Shown piece by piece: positions 8,924-17,736 of a stretch of DNA of 64,000 nucleotides. Under the pieces are notes generated by a model. That model made no database searches. It saw only the letters and a list, made by a program, of their open reading frames with translations, and had not been told where the DNA came from. Within the stretch, counting starts at the first letter, position 1. Each line of letters begins with the position of its first letter. Source of the stretch: Amycolatopsis alba DSM 44262 (GTDB lineage: Bacteria > Actinomycetota > Actinomycetes > Mycobacteriales > Pseudonocardiaceae); the NCBI RefSeq assembly GCF_000384215.1, contig NZ_KB913032.1, forward strand, positions 6,657,605 to 6,721,604, written 5' to 3'. A program made the translations under genes and the position numbers.

Positions 8924-9550
8924 CTAGGCGTGGCGCCGTACGCGGAGCACGTTGTCCGAACGTGTTCCCTGCTGCCCTTCGGGTCCGGGGAAGTCGCGCG
9001 TGATCAGGTCCTGTCGTTCCACGGTCCATTCGCCGTCGGTCAGGTCCAGCGTTTCGAGTACTTCGGCAGGCGTCGGGAAGTGGACGTCCTTGTGCGGCGG
9101 CTCTTCCATCCACGTCGGCCAGCCTGCGTGGCCGGCGACCACCAGGGTGCCGCCGGGCGCCACTGCTTCAGCGGCGCGGCGTAGCGCCTTGTCCCGCTCG
9201 CCGTTCTCCGCGACGGGGGAGTGGAAGAACTGTGCGGAGATGAGGTCGAAGTTCCCCTCCGGGAAGGACTTGCCGAGGTCGTGGCGCTCCCAGACGATGC
9301 CGTCGACACCGGCTTCGGCCGCGTGTCCGGCAGCGCGCTTCAGCGCGACGTCCGAGATGTCGACGGCGGTGACGCGCCATCCCTGTTGCGTGAGCCAGAT
9401 CGCGTCGCCGCCTTCGCCGCATCCGAGATCGAGCGCCGTGCCCGGCGTCAGTGAGGCGACCTCGCCCACCAGGATCGGGTTCGCCTTCCCGCTCCAGACC
9501 TGGTCCTTGTCGCGGTAGAAGTCTTCCCAGAACTGCTGTGTGGAATCCAT
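8924..9550 (-). CDS. Class I SAM-dependent methyltransferase
   Basis: 208-residue Rossmann-fold methyltransferase. Motif I is LDLGCGEGGDAIWLTQQG (SAM-binding glycines), followed by the acidic VTAVDIS, a motif II region FDLISAQFFHSP and PGGTLVVAGHAG. The N-terminal DSTQQFWEDFYRDKDQVWSGKANP is typical of a small actinobacterial group related to TehB/thiol methyltransferases; the target is unknown. ATG 9550 is preferred to an upstream start at 9586 because homologous N-termini usually begin close to the WxxxY region. It resembles the methyltransferase at 47457-48044 in length and motifs. Confidence 0.85.
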   Translation of the reverse strand: MDSTQQFWEDFYRDKDQVWSGKANPILVGEVASLTPGTALDLGCGEGGDAIWLTQQGWRVTAVDISDVALKRAAGHAAEAGVDGIVWERHDLGKSFPEGNFDLISAQFFHSPVAENGERDKALRRAAEAVAPGGTLVVAGHAGWPTWMEEPPHKDVHFPTPAEVLETLDLTDGEWTVERQDLITRDFPGPEGQQGTRSDNVLRVRRHA

Positions 9551-9598
9551 GTCCGAAAGATGCCCTTGGCCGGGCCGGGTTCGCAAGTTCCGTTGCTG

Positions 9599-10486
9599 TT
9601 ATGGCAAAACCAGGAGTGTTCCCGTTTCGGTGTCCAGGGTGGCCAGTGCGCCGAGGGGGATGGTCGGTGACGCCGGGACGTGCCCGAAGCCGAATTCCCA
9701 GACCATGGGGACGCCGAGTGGGGCCAGCAGGTCGAGCATCAGCTCGCGGATCGCTTCCGGATCACCGCATGCCTCCCACGAGCCCAGCACGACCGCTTTG
9801 GCACCGTCGAACCAGCCGGAACGCAGCAACTGGGTCAGCATCCGGTCGATCCGGTACACGCTCTCGGTGACGTCTTCCAGCAGTACGATCGCGTCACGCG
9901 CCGAACCCTGTTCCGGGGTGCCGAGGCCCGAGGCCAGCAAGGCGAGGTTGCCGCCGATGAGTGTGCCGGTCGCGGTGCCCGGTACCAGCGGTGACGCGGT
10001 GGGTGAGGTGATCGTCCGCGCCGCGTCCGGCTCGAACAGCGACAGTCGCAGGTGTTCCGCGGCCACCGTGTCAAACAGGGTGGTCGCGGGCATGGGGGAG
10101 AACAGCGTCTCCAGTCCCAGGTGGACGTTCACGGCCCGGTGCAGCGCGGTCACGTCGCTGGATCCGGCGAACATCTTGGGTCCTGCCTCGGCCAGTGCCG
10201 TCCAGTCGACCAGGTCGAGCATTCTTTGTGAGCCGTAGCCGCCGCGGGCGGCGAGGACGCAGGTCACTCGCGGATCCAGCCAGGCGTCGGTGAACTCGGC
10301 CGCGCGTGCGTGGTCGGAGGCCGACAGGTAGCCGGTGGAAGCTGCACGGACGCAAGGCCCGACGTGGACGTCGATGTCCCAGCCGCTCAGCACCGAGATC
10401 GCCTTCTCGGCGAGGTCCGGCGGGACCGGTCCGGCCGGGGCGACCAGGGCGATCGTGTCGCCTGGCCGGATCTTCGGCGGCCTCAT
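9599..10486 (-). CDS. LD-carboxypeptidase, peptidase family S66
   Basis: 295-residue S66 serine peptidase. This family (LdcA/MccF) removes the terminal D-amino acid from muropeptide tetrapeptides during peptidoglycan recycling or cleaves microcin-type peptides. Visible features: the N-terminal RPGDTIALVAPAGPV, the region ARGGYGSQRMLD, and the nucleophile elbow FAGSSDVTALH; a GGNLALL segment and the C-terminal VLLEDVTESVYRIDRML also match. The start overlaps the stop of the upstream S9 peptidase gene by ATGA, so the two are co-translated. Cytoplasmic, since no signal peptide is present. Confidence 0.9.
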   Translation of the reverse strand: MRPPKIRPGDTIALVAPAGPVPPDLAEKAISVLSGWDIDVHVGPCVRAASTGYLSASDHARAAEFTDAWLDPRVTCVLAARGGYGSQRMLDLVDWTALAEAGPKMFAGSSDVTALHRAVNVHLGLETLFSPMPATTLFDTVAAEHLRLSLFEPDAARTITSPTASPLVPGTATGTLIGGNLALLASGLGTPEQGSARDAIVLLEDVTESVYRIDRMLTQLLRSGWFDGAKAVVLGSWEACGDPEAIRELMLDLLAPLGVPMVWEFGFGHVPASPTIPLGALATLDTETGTLLVLP

Positions 10487-12423
10487 CGGCTCAGCCGGAG
10501 CTTCGGCACGCCGGGCGTTTCGAAGCCGAGGACCTGGCCGTAGAAGGACAGTTCCGCTTCGAGGGCGGCCACGATCGTCTCCGCCTTCCGGAATCCGTGC
10601 TGTTCGCCCTCGAACCTCAGGTAGGCGTGCTCGATGCCGCGGCCCGCGAGTCCGGCCACGAAGCGGTCCGCCTGCTCGGGTGGGCAGATCTCGTCTTCGA
10701 GGCCCTGCAGGAACAGCAGGGGGCCCGCGAGGGTCTCCGCGTTGTTGATCGGTGACCGGTCCCGGTAGCGCTGTCCGGTTTCCGGCAGCGGCCCGATCAG
10801 GCTGTCGAGGTAGCGGGATTCGAAGTCGTGTGTTTCGCCGCCGTCGCCGGTCCACTGGCCGAGGTCGAGGATCGGGTACATCACGGTGCCGGCGCGGTAG
10901 GTCGTGGTGGTGGTGAGTGACGCGGCGGAGGTGTAGCCGCCCGCGCTGCCGCCGCGGATCGCCAGCCTGTCGCCGTCGACGGTGCCTTCGGCGGCGAGGG
11001 CTTCGGCGACGGTGACGCAGTCGGCGACGTCGACGATGCCCCAGTGTTCCCGCAGCCGTTCGCGGTAGGCGCGTCCGTAGCCGGTCGAGCCGCCGTAGTT
11101 CACCGTGACGACGGCGATGCCTCGGCTGGTGAAGTAGGCGATCTCGAAGTCGAGTACCGCGCTGTCCCGGCCGGTCGGTCCGCCGTGGGGGTAGACGAGC
11201 AGTGGTGGCCGTTCTCCGTCAGGTGCGGCGAAGTCGGCGTTCGCGGGCAGGTAGACGAAGGCTGGGATCCGGTCGCCTTCGTCGTTTTTGAAGATCCGTT
11301 CCACGGGTGTGGAGAGGTAGGCGGGTGACGGTGGTTCGGGTACCGATGCGAGTTCGGTCACCGTTTCGCGGTCGAGGTCGACCTTCACGACGGCGCCTTC
11401 GCGTTTCGGGCCTGCCGCGACGCCTGCGATGCCGCCTTCGTGGACGGCGAATCCGTTGGTGGACCAGGCGGTCAGGTCGGTGGCGGCCGCCACCGGGGTC
11501 ACTTCCCGCGTTGTCTCGTCGAGGATGGCGAGCTTGCCCGAGGCGATGACGGCGAAGCGGCCGTCTCCGAGTGGTGTGAACCAGCTGGCACCGAGTTTCC
11601 ATTGCGCGCCGCCGATCTCCCGTTCGCATGGCGCGAGGTTGGTGACGGTGCCGTCGAGTCCGATGCGGTGGAGGTTCCACCAGCCGCCGGGGTCGAGCAG
11701 GGCGAGCAGGGTGTCCGGCGATTCCCATTCGAGCTGGCAGACGGAGATGTCGGCTGCTCCGGCGAGGACGTGGTGGGGGCCGAACGTCCCGTCCGCGCGG
11801 ATTTCGGCGACGCAGAGTTCGGTGCCGTCCCAGGGCATGGCGGGGTGGTTCCAGCCGAGCCAGGCCGCGTGTGTCCCGTCGGGTGAAAGCTGCGGTGCGG
11901 TGAGGAAGTGGTGGCTGGCAGTGAGGACGCGTCCGGGGCTGCCGTCGAGGGGGACCGCGATGAGGTCGCGGGCGATGTCGACGCGCCGGGGGCCGGTGCT
12001 GCGTTCGCGGACCAGCCACACTTCGCCTGCCGGGCCGGGGCGGAGGTCGCTGTAGCGGATCTCGTGGCGGGTGGCGGGCTCCGGTGTCAGTGGGGTGGTC
12101 TCGCCGGTGGTCAGGTCGCGGCGGTAGACGCGTTGATCGGCCCAGTGGGTGAAGACGAGGATGTCGCCGAGCACGAGCCAGGGGCGTCCGCCGTATTCGT
12201 GGACGCGGTTGCGGACGTTCCAGGGGCTGGGAAGGACGTCTTCGACCGTGCCGTCCGTGCGGGACCGCACGAGGGTGACGCGGCCGCCCTCACCTGTTCT
12301 GGCTTCGGCCCACCAGACCTCTTCTCCCGCTGTTCCGAGCCATTGCGCGCTGACTCCCGAGGCCGCGACGTCGGCGGCCGAAAGGGGAGACGTCCAGGTG
12401 CCGTAGGGGGCGATCTCAACCAC
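10483..12423 (-). CDS. S9 family prolyl oligopeptidase / dipeptidyl aminopeptidase
   Basis: 646-residue serine peptidase with an N-terminal beta-propeller (about residues 1-370) and a C-terminal alpha/beta-hydrolase domain. The catalytic serine lies in GGSAGGYTS (Ser493); the acid is in LFLQGLEDEICPPEQ and the histidine in GEQHGFRKAE. The oxyanion region is PHGGPTGRDS. No signal peptide, so probably a cytoplasmic peptidase acting on short peptides. It heads a two-gene minus-strand operon with the LD-carboxypeptidase gene, suggesting shared use in peptide or muropeptide turnover (inference). Confidence 0.93.
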   Translation of the reverse strand: MVEIAPYGTWTSPLSAADVAASGVSAQWLGTAGEEVWWAEARTGEGGRVTLVRSRTDGTVEDVLPSPWNVRNRVHEYGGRPWLVLGDILVFTHWADQRVYRRDLTTGETTPLTPEPATRHEIRYSDLRPGPAGEVWLVRERSTGPRRVDIARDLIAVPLDGSPGRVLTASHHFLTAPQLSPDGTHAAWLGWNHPAMPWDGTELCVAEIRADGTFGPHHVLAGAADISVCQLEWESPDTLLALLDPGGWWNLHRIGLDGTVTNLAPCEREIGGAQWKLGASWFTPLGDGRFAVIASGKLAILDETTREVTPVAAATDLTAWSTNGFAVHEGGIAGVAAGPKREGAVVKVDLDRETVTELASVPEPPSPAYLSTPVERIFKNDEGDRIPAFVYLPANADFAAPDGERPPLLVYPHGGPTGRDSAVLDFEIAYFTSRGIAVVTVNYGGSTGYGRAYRERLREHWGIVDVADCVTVAEALAAEGTVDGDRLAIRGGSAGGYTSAASLTTTTTYRAGTVMYPILDLGQWTGDGGETHDFESRYLDSLIGPLPETGQRYRDRSPINNAETLAGPLLFLQGLEDEICPPEQADRFVAGLAGRGIEHAYLRFEGEQHGFRKAETIVAALEAELSFYGQVLGFETPGVPKLRLSR

Positions 12424-12567
12424 AGCTGAAGACTAGGAGCGTCCCTTTGTCCACGATGGCGCGGGGCACTGCTGGTGCGGGCGGTTTTGTCGAGCGGTTT
12501 CGCCCTCGGCGGAACCGTGGGGCGGCGGATGCCGATCATGGGGTCGTGGCCTAGGGTCAAAGATGCC

Positions 12568-13143
12568 ATGTCTCGCGTAATCCACGTCTTCCGCCAGCCC
12601 GACCGGTTCGTTGCAGGAACCGTCGGTGAGCCCGGCGACCGCACGTTCTACCTCCAGGCGTCCGAGGACGTCCGCACGATCAGTGTGACGATCGAAAAAC
12701 AGCAGGTCGTGGTCTTGGCCGAAAGGCTCAGCTCGCTGCTGGAAGAGGTCGCCAGCCGGTTCGGCGCGGACGTACCGGACGACGCGCCCGACGAGCTTCT
12801 CGACGTCGATCCCCTGGCCGTTCCGGTCGAGGAGGAGTTCCGCGTCGGCACGATGGGCCTCGGCTGGGACGCCGACAGCAGTGCCGTCGTCATCGAACTG
12901 CTCGCGATGACGGAAGGCGAGGTGGACGAAACGGTCGTTCTGGACGACACCGAAGAGGGGCCGGACGCCGTCCGTGTCTTCTTGACTCCCGGTGCGGCGC
13001 GCGCGTTCGCCGAGCGTGCCGACAGGGTGGTCAATGCCGGCCGTAAGCCGTGCCCGCTGTGTGCGGAGCCGCTCGACCCGGCGGGCCATATCTGCCCGCG
13101 GCAGAACGGGTACCGGCGCGACGTCGACGTCCTCGAGGACTGA
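12568..13143 (+). CDS. DUF3090 family protein
   Basis: 191-residue conserved actinobacterial protein of unknown function. The start ATG 12568 gives the family N-terminus MSRVIHVFRQPDRFVAG; a TAGGGT box 10 bases upstream suggests a very short or absent leader. The C-terminus carries a four-cysteine cluster (CPLCAEPLDPAGHICPRQNG) that looks like a small zinc ribbon. In many actinobacteria this gene sits beside an SCO1664-family gene and near mycothiol ligase mshC; here the SCO1664 partner follows after 4 bases but mshC is not in view. Confidence 0.88.
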   Translation: MSRVIHVFRQPDRFVAGTVGEPGDRTFYLQASEDVRTISVTIEKQQVVVLAERLSSLLEEVASRFGADVPDDAPDELLDVDPLAVPVEEEFRVGTMGLGWDADSSAVVIELLAMTEGEVDETVVLDDTEEGPDAVRVFLTPGAARAFAERADRVVNAGRKPCPLCAEPLDPAGHICPRQNGYRRDVDVLED

Positions 13144-13147
13144 GCGG

Positions 13148-13930
13148 GTGTCGGAGACTTCGCGGGAGCTGGTGGAGCGCGGCAAGATCGACGTCGAAGG
13201 CAGGCTCGTTGACGCCTCCAACGTGACGCTGTTCTGCACGATCGAGTTCGACGGTGTGACCGGGAACGTGGTGTACAAGCCGGTGTCGGGTGAGCGGCCG
13301 TTGTGGGATTTCCCGGATGGGACGCTCGCCGGCCGCGAGGTCGCGACGGCGATGGTCGCGGAGGCTTCCGGACTCGGTGCGATCCCGCCGACGGTGCTGC
13401 GTGACGGGCCGTTCGGGCCTGGGATGGTGCAGCTGTGGATCGAGACCACCGAAGAGGAGCTGGTCGACGTCCGGTCCCCGGAGAGCTTGCCGGAGGGTTG
13501 GCGTGTCGTGCTGCACGCGCACGATCGCGATGGTGAGCCCGCGGTGCTCGCGCACGCGGATCGTCAGGGGATGCGTGAGCTGGCCGTGCTCGACATCGTG
13601 GTCAACAACACCGACCGCAAGGGCGGCCATGTGCTCGCCGGGGCGGACGGCCGGGTCTACGGCGTGGACCACGGGATCTGTCTGCACACCGATCCGAAGC
13701 TGCGGACGGTGCTGTGGGGCTGGATCGGTGAGCGGCTGTCCGAGGCCGAGGTCGGCAAACTGCGCGGCCTGCGTGAGCGGTTGGACGGCGATCTCGGTGA
13801 CGCGCTCAGTGCGCATCTGACCGGTTTCGAGATCCGCGCGCTGGCCGAGCGTACTGAGCTGTTGCTCGCGGAGGGTGTGTTTCCTGAGCCCGGTGACGAT
13901 TGGCGGGCCGTCCCGTGGCCGCTGTTCTGA
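13148..13930 (+). CDS. SCO1664 family protein (kinase-like fold)
   Basis: 260-residue partner of the DUF3090 gene. The start GTG 13148 lies 4 bases after the previous stop. The sequence shows a kinase-like pattern: a lysine strand (GNVVYKPVSGERPLWDFP), then VLDIVVNNTDRKGGHVLAG and VYGVDHGICLH, resembling catalytic and metal-binding motifs of PI3/4-kinase or HipA-like folds (Asn-Asn-Thr-Asp-Arg and the DH pair). Biochemical role is not known to me. It is translationally coupled to the phosphotransferase gene through a 16-base overlap. Confidence 0.87.
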   Translation: MSETSRELVERGKIDVEGRLVDASNVTLFCTIEFDGVTGNVVYKPVSGERPLWDFPDGTLAGREVATAMVAEASGLGAIPPTVLRDGPFGPGMVQLWIETTEEELVDVRSPESLPEGWRVVLHAHDRDGEPAVLAHADRQGMRELAVLDIVVNNTDRKGGHVLAGADGRVYGVDHGICLHTDPKLRTVLWGWIGERLSEAEVGKLRGLRERLDGDLGDALSAHLTGFEIRALAERTELLLAEGVFPEPGDDWRAVPWPLF

Positions 13931-14808
13931 TCGACGACGAGGCCCGTGCGCGCCTGATCAGGCGGTTCGGTGAGGATGTCGCGGTTTGGTGTGATGCGCT
14001 GCCCGCGCTGGTGGAGCGGTTGGCGGAGCGGTGGGGGCTGACCGTTGTCGGTGCGAAGCCGGGTAACACCGGCCGTACGTTGATCTGTGTCGGGGATGAC
14101 GGCGCCAAGAAGGTGCTGAAGCTGACGCCGGATCATGCGATCGCCGAGTCGGAGGCAGCCGCGTTGCGGGCGTGGGGCGGTTGCTCGCGGGTCGTGCAGG
14201 TCCTCGCCACAGCGGTCTCCGACGGCGCGATCCTGTTGGAGGGCATCGATCCCGGCACGCAGCTGCTGGAGGCGGGGGTGAACGTCCCGTGGGCCGAGGT
14301 CGGTGATCTGCTGACCCAGATCCACGCGGTGACCCCGCCGTCCGGTTTCTCGACGCTGGAAGACCGGGTCGTGTTCATGTACCGGCTCGCCGAGCGTGGC
14401 CTGCGTGGGTCGGTGGCCGAGGCGACGTTGTCGTTGGAGACGCTCGATCGAGCGCGGCTGCGGGCTCTCGCCCTGGCGACCGATGGGCACGGGAAGGCGA
14501 TCGTGCACGGCGATCTGCACCCTGGCAATGTCCTCGACGGCGGGCCGGGCAGGGGAGCGGTCGCGATCGATCCGCGGCCGAGTGTCGGCGACCCGGCTTT
14601 CGACCTGGCCGACTGGGTCACGCTGCCGATGACCGGCGGTGGCACGCTCGAGGACGGGTTCGACGCGATCGCGCCGCATCTGCCTGGATTCGACGCCGAG
14701 CGGGTCCGGGCGTGGTGTGTCGCGCTCTCGCCGTTGTTCGTGATGCGGCCGCTCGAGCGGGGTGAGCGGACCCCGTTCGTCGAAGCGATGCTGTCATTCT
14801 GCCGGTGA
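13915..14808 (+). CDS. Aminoglycoside/streptomycin phosphotransferase-like kinase (APH family)
   Basis: 297-residue protein-kinase-fold small-molecule kinase. The catalytic loop is HGDLHPGNVL (Asp200) and the metal-binding motif is AIDPRPSVGDPAFDLADW, a spacing typical of APH(6)/streptomycin 6-kinase-like proteins. GTG 13915 overlaps the upstream gene by 16 bases; a TTG at 13900 is also possible. Whether it modifies an antibiotic or a house-keeping metabolite is undecidable here; its position inside a conserved operon argues for the latter. Confidence 0.85.
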   Translation: MAAVLIDDEARARLIRRFGEDVAVWCDALPALVERLAERWGLTVVGAKPGNTGRTLICVGDDGAKKVLKLTPDHAIAESEAAALRAWGGCSRVVQVLATAVSDGAILLEGIDPGTQLLEAGVNVPWAEVGDLLTQIHAVTPPSGFSTLEDRVVFMYRLAERGLRGSVAEATLSLETLDRARLRALALATDGHGKAIVHGDLHPGNVLDGGPGRGAVAIDPRPSVGDPAFDLADWVTLPMTGGGTLEDGFDAIAPHLPGFDAERVRAWCVALSPLFVMRPLERGERTPFVEAMLSFCR

Positions 14809-14905
14809 ACCCGAGTCCGCGATCGACGTCGGCAGGGCGGCGGTTGGCGGCCGGACCGGCGTGGCGGGGAGACGCTGACCCCGTGCACCGCTAGCGTCGT
14901 CCGCC

Positions 14906-15721
14906 GTGCGCTCTCATTCCTACGACGACGTGCTGTCCGGTCCGCGTAAGCGGAAGATCCCCGAGGTGCCCGCCGAGCCGGGGCTCGTGGTCGAAGACCC
15001 GGTCAGCGGGTATTGCGGCGCCGTGGTGAAGATCGAGTACGGCAATGTGGTCCTCGAGGATCGGCACGGCAAGCATCGGGTGTTCCCGTTGAACCCCGCC
15101 GGCTTCCTGCTGGAAGGCAAGCCGGTCACGCTGGTGCCCGTGAAGGCGGCCCCGAAGGCCCCGGCCCGGCGGATGTCGGCGTCCGGGTCGGTCCAGGTCC
15201 AGGGGCTCAAGGCACGGGTCGCGCGTGATTCGCGTATCTGGGTGGAGGGCAAGCACGACGCCGAACTGGTCGAGCGGGTCTGGGGTCACGATCTGCGGGT
15301 CGAGGGCGTGGTGGTGGAACCACTCGATGGGGTGGACGTGCTGTCCGATCGCATCGGTGAGTTCGGCACCGGGCCTGGTCGCCGTCTCGGGGTGCTGGTC
15401 GACCATCTGGTCGCGGGCAGTAAGGAGTCCCGGATCGTCGACGGGATCCGCGACGAGAACGTGCTGGTCACCGGGCATCCGTACATCGACGTCTGGGAGG
15501 CGGTGAAGCCGTCGGTCGTCGGTATCCGTGCCTGGCCGAAGATCGCGCGGGGCACGGAGTGGAAGCAGGGTGTCTGTGACGCGCTTGGCTGGGGCGAGCC
15601 GTGGGAGGGCTGGCAGCGGATCCTGGCGGCGGTCGGCAGCTACCGGGATCTGGAAACGCCGCTGATCGGAGCGGTGGAGCGGCTCATCGACTTCGTCTCG
15701 GATCCGGGCGAGGAGTCCTGA
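14906..15721 (+). CDS. DUF3097 family protein (Toprim-like)
   Basis: 271-residue conserved actinobacterial protein. It has an N-terminal domain with an RxYDDVLxGPRKRKIPEVPAEPGLVVED-like start and a small beta-barrel, then a Toprim-like half: RIWVEGKHDAELVERVWG supplies the invariant glutamate and LGVLVDHLVAGSKESR the acidic strand. GTG 14906 has a TAGCGT box 8 bases upstream and no ribosome-binding site, so the mRNA is probably leaderless. Function unknown; the Toprim fold suggests nucleic-acid or nucleotide chemistry. Confidence 0.87.
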   Translation: MRSHSYDDVLSGPRKRKIPEVPAEPGLVVEDPVSGYCGAVVKIEYGNVVLEDRHGKHRVFPLNPAGFLLEGKPVTLVPVKAAPKAPARRMSASGSVQVQGLKARVARDSRIWVEGKHDAELVERVWGHDLRVEGVVVEPLDGVDVLSDRIGEFGTGPGRRLGVLVDHLVAGSKESRIVDGIRDENVLVTGHPYIDVWEAVKPSVVGIRAWPKIARGTEWKQGVCDALGWGEPWEGWQRILAAVGSYRDLETPLIGAVERLIDFVSDPGEES

Positions 15722-15816
15722 ATGACCGGTTTGCGCGAGGTCACTCAAGGTCACGCGTCGGTCACGTCGGTTTCGCTTCCTCGGTATGAATCGGCGCGAT
15801 CTGGGAGCATGAACGC

Positions 15817-16248
15817 ATGACAGGCGCTCTCATCTGGCTGATCGCCGGCATCCTCCTGATCATCGCCGAGCTGCTCTCGGGTGACCTGTTCCTGCTCATG
15901 GTCGGTGTCGGAGCCCTGTTCGGGGCAGGCTCCGCGGCCTTGACCGGGAACCCGTTCATCGACGTCGCGGTGTTCGCGATCGCCTCGGTCGGGATGCTCG
16001 CCCTCGTCCGTCCGACCCTCAAGCGCCGGTTCCTCTCGGGGCCGGACATCAAGACCAACACCGACGCGCTGATCGGCGCGCGAGCGGTAGTAGTGTCCAC
16101 AGTGGACGTCGAAGGTGGCCAGGTGAAGCTGGCGGGCGACGTCTGGTCGGCACGGTGCATGAGCGAAGGGGAACCGATCGCCCCTGGTACCTCGGTGACG
16201 GTCGTCGAGATCTCGGGCGCCACGGCGGTCGTTTCGGCCGCACTGTGA
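15817..16248 (+). CDS. NfeD family membrane protein
   Basis: 143 residues: an N-terminal pair of membrane hairpins (ALIWLIAGILLIIAELLSGDLF and a following glycine-rich segment) and a C-terminal OB-fold domain (about residues 80-143, GARAVVVSTVDVEGGQVKLAG and a VVEISGATAVV end). NfeD proteins are encoded next to and act with SPFH/flotillin-type proteins in membrane microdomain organisation. The SPFH gene follows 38 bases downstream, so the pair is almost certainly co-transcribed. Confidence 0.92.
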   Translation: MTGALIWLIAGILLIIAELLSGDLFLLMVGVGALFGAGSAALTGNPFIDVAVFAIASVGMLALVRPTLKRRFLSGPDIKTNTDALIGARAVVVSTVDVEGGQVKLAGDVWSARCMSEGEPIAPGTSVTVVEISGATAVVSAAL

Positions 16249-16286
16249 GCCGCACAGCAACAGGTTTCTACGTAAGGGGAAGGTAG

Positions 16287-17654
16287 TTGTCAGAGACAGT
16301 GGTATTCATCGTCGTCGGACTGCTCGCGTTGTTCGTGGTCGTCGTCGTGGTCAAGGCGATCATGGTGGTGCCACAGGCCCAGTCGGCCGTGATCGAACGG
16401 CTGGGCCGGTTCCGGACGGTGGCTTCTCCCGGCCTGACGTTTCTGGTGCCCTTCCTGGACAAGGTGCGGGCGCGGATCGACCTCCGCGAGCAGGTCGTGT
16501 CGTTCCCGCCCCAGCCGGTGATCACCGAGGACAACCTGACGGTGTCCATCGACACGGTCGTGTACTTCCAGGTCACCGACTCGCGCGCGGCGGTCTACGA
16601 GATCTCGAACTACATCGTCGGTGTGGAGCAGCTGACCACCACGACGCTGCGTAACGTCGTCGGTGGCATGAGCCTCGAGCAGACGCTGACCTCGCGTGAC
16701 TCGATCAACAGCCAGCTGCGCGGCGTGCTCGACGAGGCCACCGGCCGCTGGGGCATCCGCGTCGCCCGTGTCGAGCTGAAAGCGATCGACCCGCCGCCCT
16801 CCATCCAGGACTCGATGGAGAAGCAGATGCGCGCCGACCGTGAGAAGCGCGCGATGATCCTGACCGCCGAAGGTCAGCGTGAATCGGCGATCAAGACCGC
16901 GGAAGGTCAGAAGCAGAGCCAGATCCTCGCCGCGGAAGGTGCCAAGCAGGCCGCGATCCTGAGCGCGGAGGCCGAGCGGCAGTCGCGGATCCTGCGGGCG
17001 CAGGGTGAACGTGCCGCCCGGTACCTGCAGGCGCAGGGCCAGGCGAAGGCCATCGAGAAGGTGTTCGCGGCGATCAAGGCCGGGCGTCCCACTCCCGAGG
17101 TCCTGGCGTACCAGTACCTGCAGACCCTGCCGCAGCTGGCGCAGGGTGACGCGAACAAGGTCTGGATGATCCCGAGCGACTACGGCAAGGCGCTGGAAGG
17201 TTTCGCCCGCGCGCTCGGTGCTCCGGGCGACGACGGTGTGTTCCGTTACGAGCCGCCGAAGGAAGACCCTGTCGAGAAGCCGGACCTGGAGGACGAAGAG
17301 GTCCAGGGCTGGTTCGACACTTCCAGTGACCCGAAGGTCGCCGAGGCCGTGGCGGCCGCGGAAGCCGTGGCGCGCAAGGAGGTTCCGGCACTCGGTGTCG
17401 CGACACCGCGGCAGGAGCCGCCGGCTCCGCGTCAGGTTCCCAAGGCCGCTCCCGCTCCCGAGCCGGAGGCGGCCCCGGAACCCCCGCGGCAGCAGGCCCC
17501 GCCGCCGCCTTCGCGGTTGCCGCAGGCCCAGCCGCCCGCCGGTCCGCAGGGAGGCCCCTACCAGGGGCCGCCGTCGCAGGGACCGGGCAGCGGCCCGTTC
17601 CCGCAGCAGGGCCCGTTCGGCGGCCCGCAGGGCGGTCCGCCGCCGCAGCGCTGA
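16287..17654 (+). CDS. SPFH/Band 7 (stomatin/paraslipin-like) protein with GPQ-rich tail
   Basis: 455-residue membrane-associated scaffold. TTG 16287 is the start, preceded by a strong AAGGGGAAGG. Residues 1-25 form a membrane helix, followed by the Band 7 domain (RLGRFRTVASPGLTFLVPF through KAIDPPPSIQDSM). An alanine/glutamate-rich coiled coil follows with repeating AEGQ/AEGAK units that drives oligomerisation. Unlike the roughly 300-residue paraslipins, this protein continues for about 120 residues that are acidic, then proline/glycine/glutamine rich (repeats such as GPQGGP). Partner of the NfeD gene just upstream. Confidence 0.93.
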   Translation: MSETVVFIVVGLLALFVVVVVVKAIMVVPQAQSAVIERLGRFRTVASPGLTFLVPFLDKVRARIDLREQVVSFPPQPVITEDNLTVSIDTVVYFQVTDSRAAVYEISNYIVGVEQLTTTTLRNVVGGMSLEQTLTSRDSINSQLRGVLDEATGRWGIRVARVELKAIDPPPSIQDSMEKQMRADREKRAMILTAEGQRESAIKTAEGQKQSQILAAEGAKQAAILSAEAERQSRILRAQGERAARYLQAQGQAKAIEKVFAAIKAGRPTPEVLAYQYLQTLPQLAQGDANKVWMIPSDYGKALEGFARALGAPGDDGVFRYEPPKEDPVEKPDLEDEEVQGWFDTSSDPKVAEAVAAAEAVARKEVPALGVATPRQEPPAPRQVPKAAPAPEPEAAPEPPRQQAPPPPSRLPQAQPPAGPQGGPYQGPPSQGPGSGPFPQQGPFGGPQGGPPPQR

Positions 17655-17664
17655 TCCAGGCATC

Positions 17665-17700
17665 GACTGAGGGCCGTCCCGTCCGGGGCGGCCCTCAGTC
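17665..17700. terminator. Strong hairpin after the NfeD-SPFH operon
   Basis: Twelve-base perfect arms (GACTGAGGGCCG at 17665-17676, complement at 17689-17700) that extend by four further pairs (one G-U) to a GTCC loop. It begins 10 bases after the SPFH stop codon. No U-tract; typical GC-rich terminator. Confidence 0.75.
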
Positions 17701-17736
17701 GCGTTACTGGACCTCGATCGCGGTGGAGGTTGCAAG

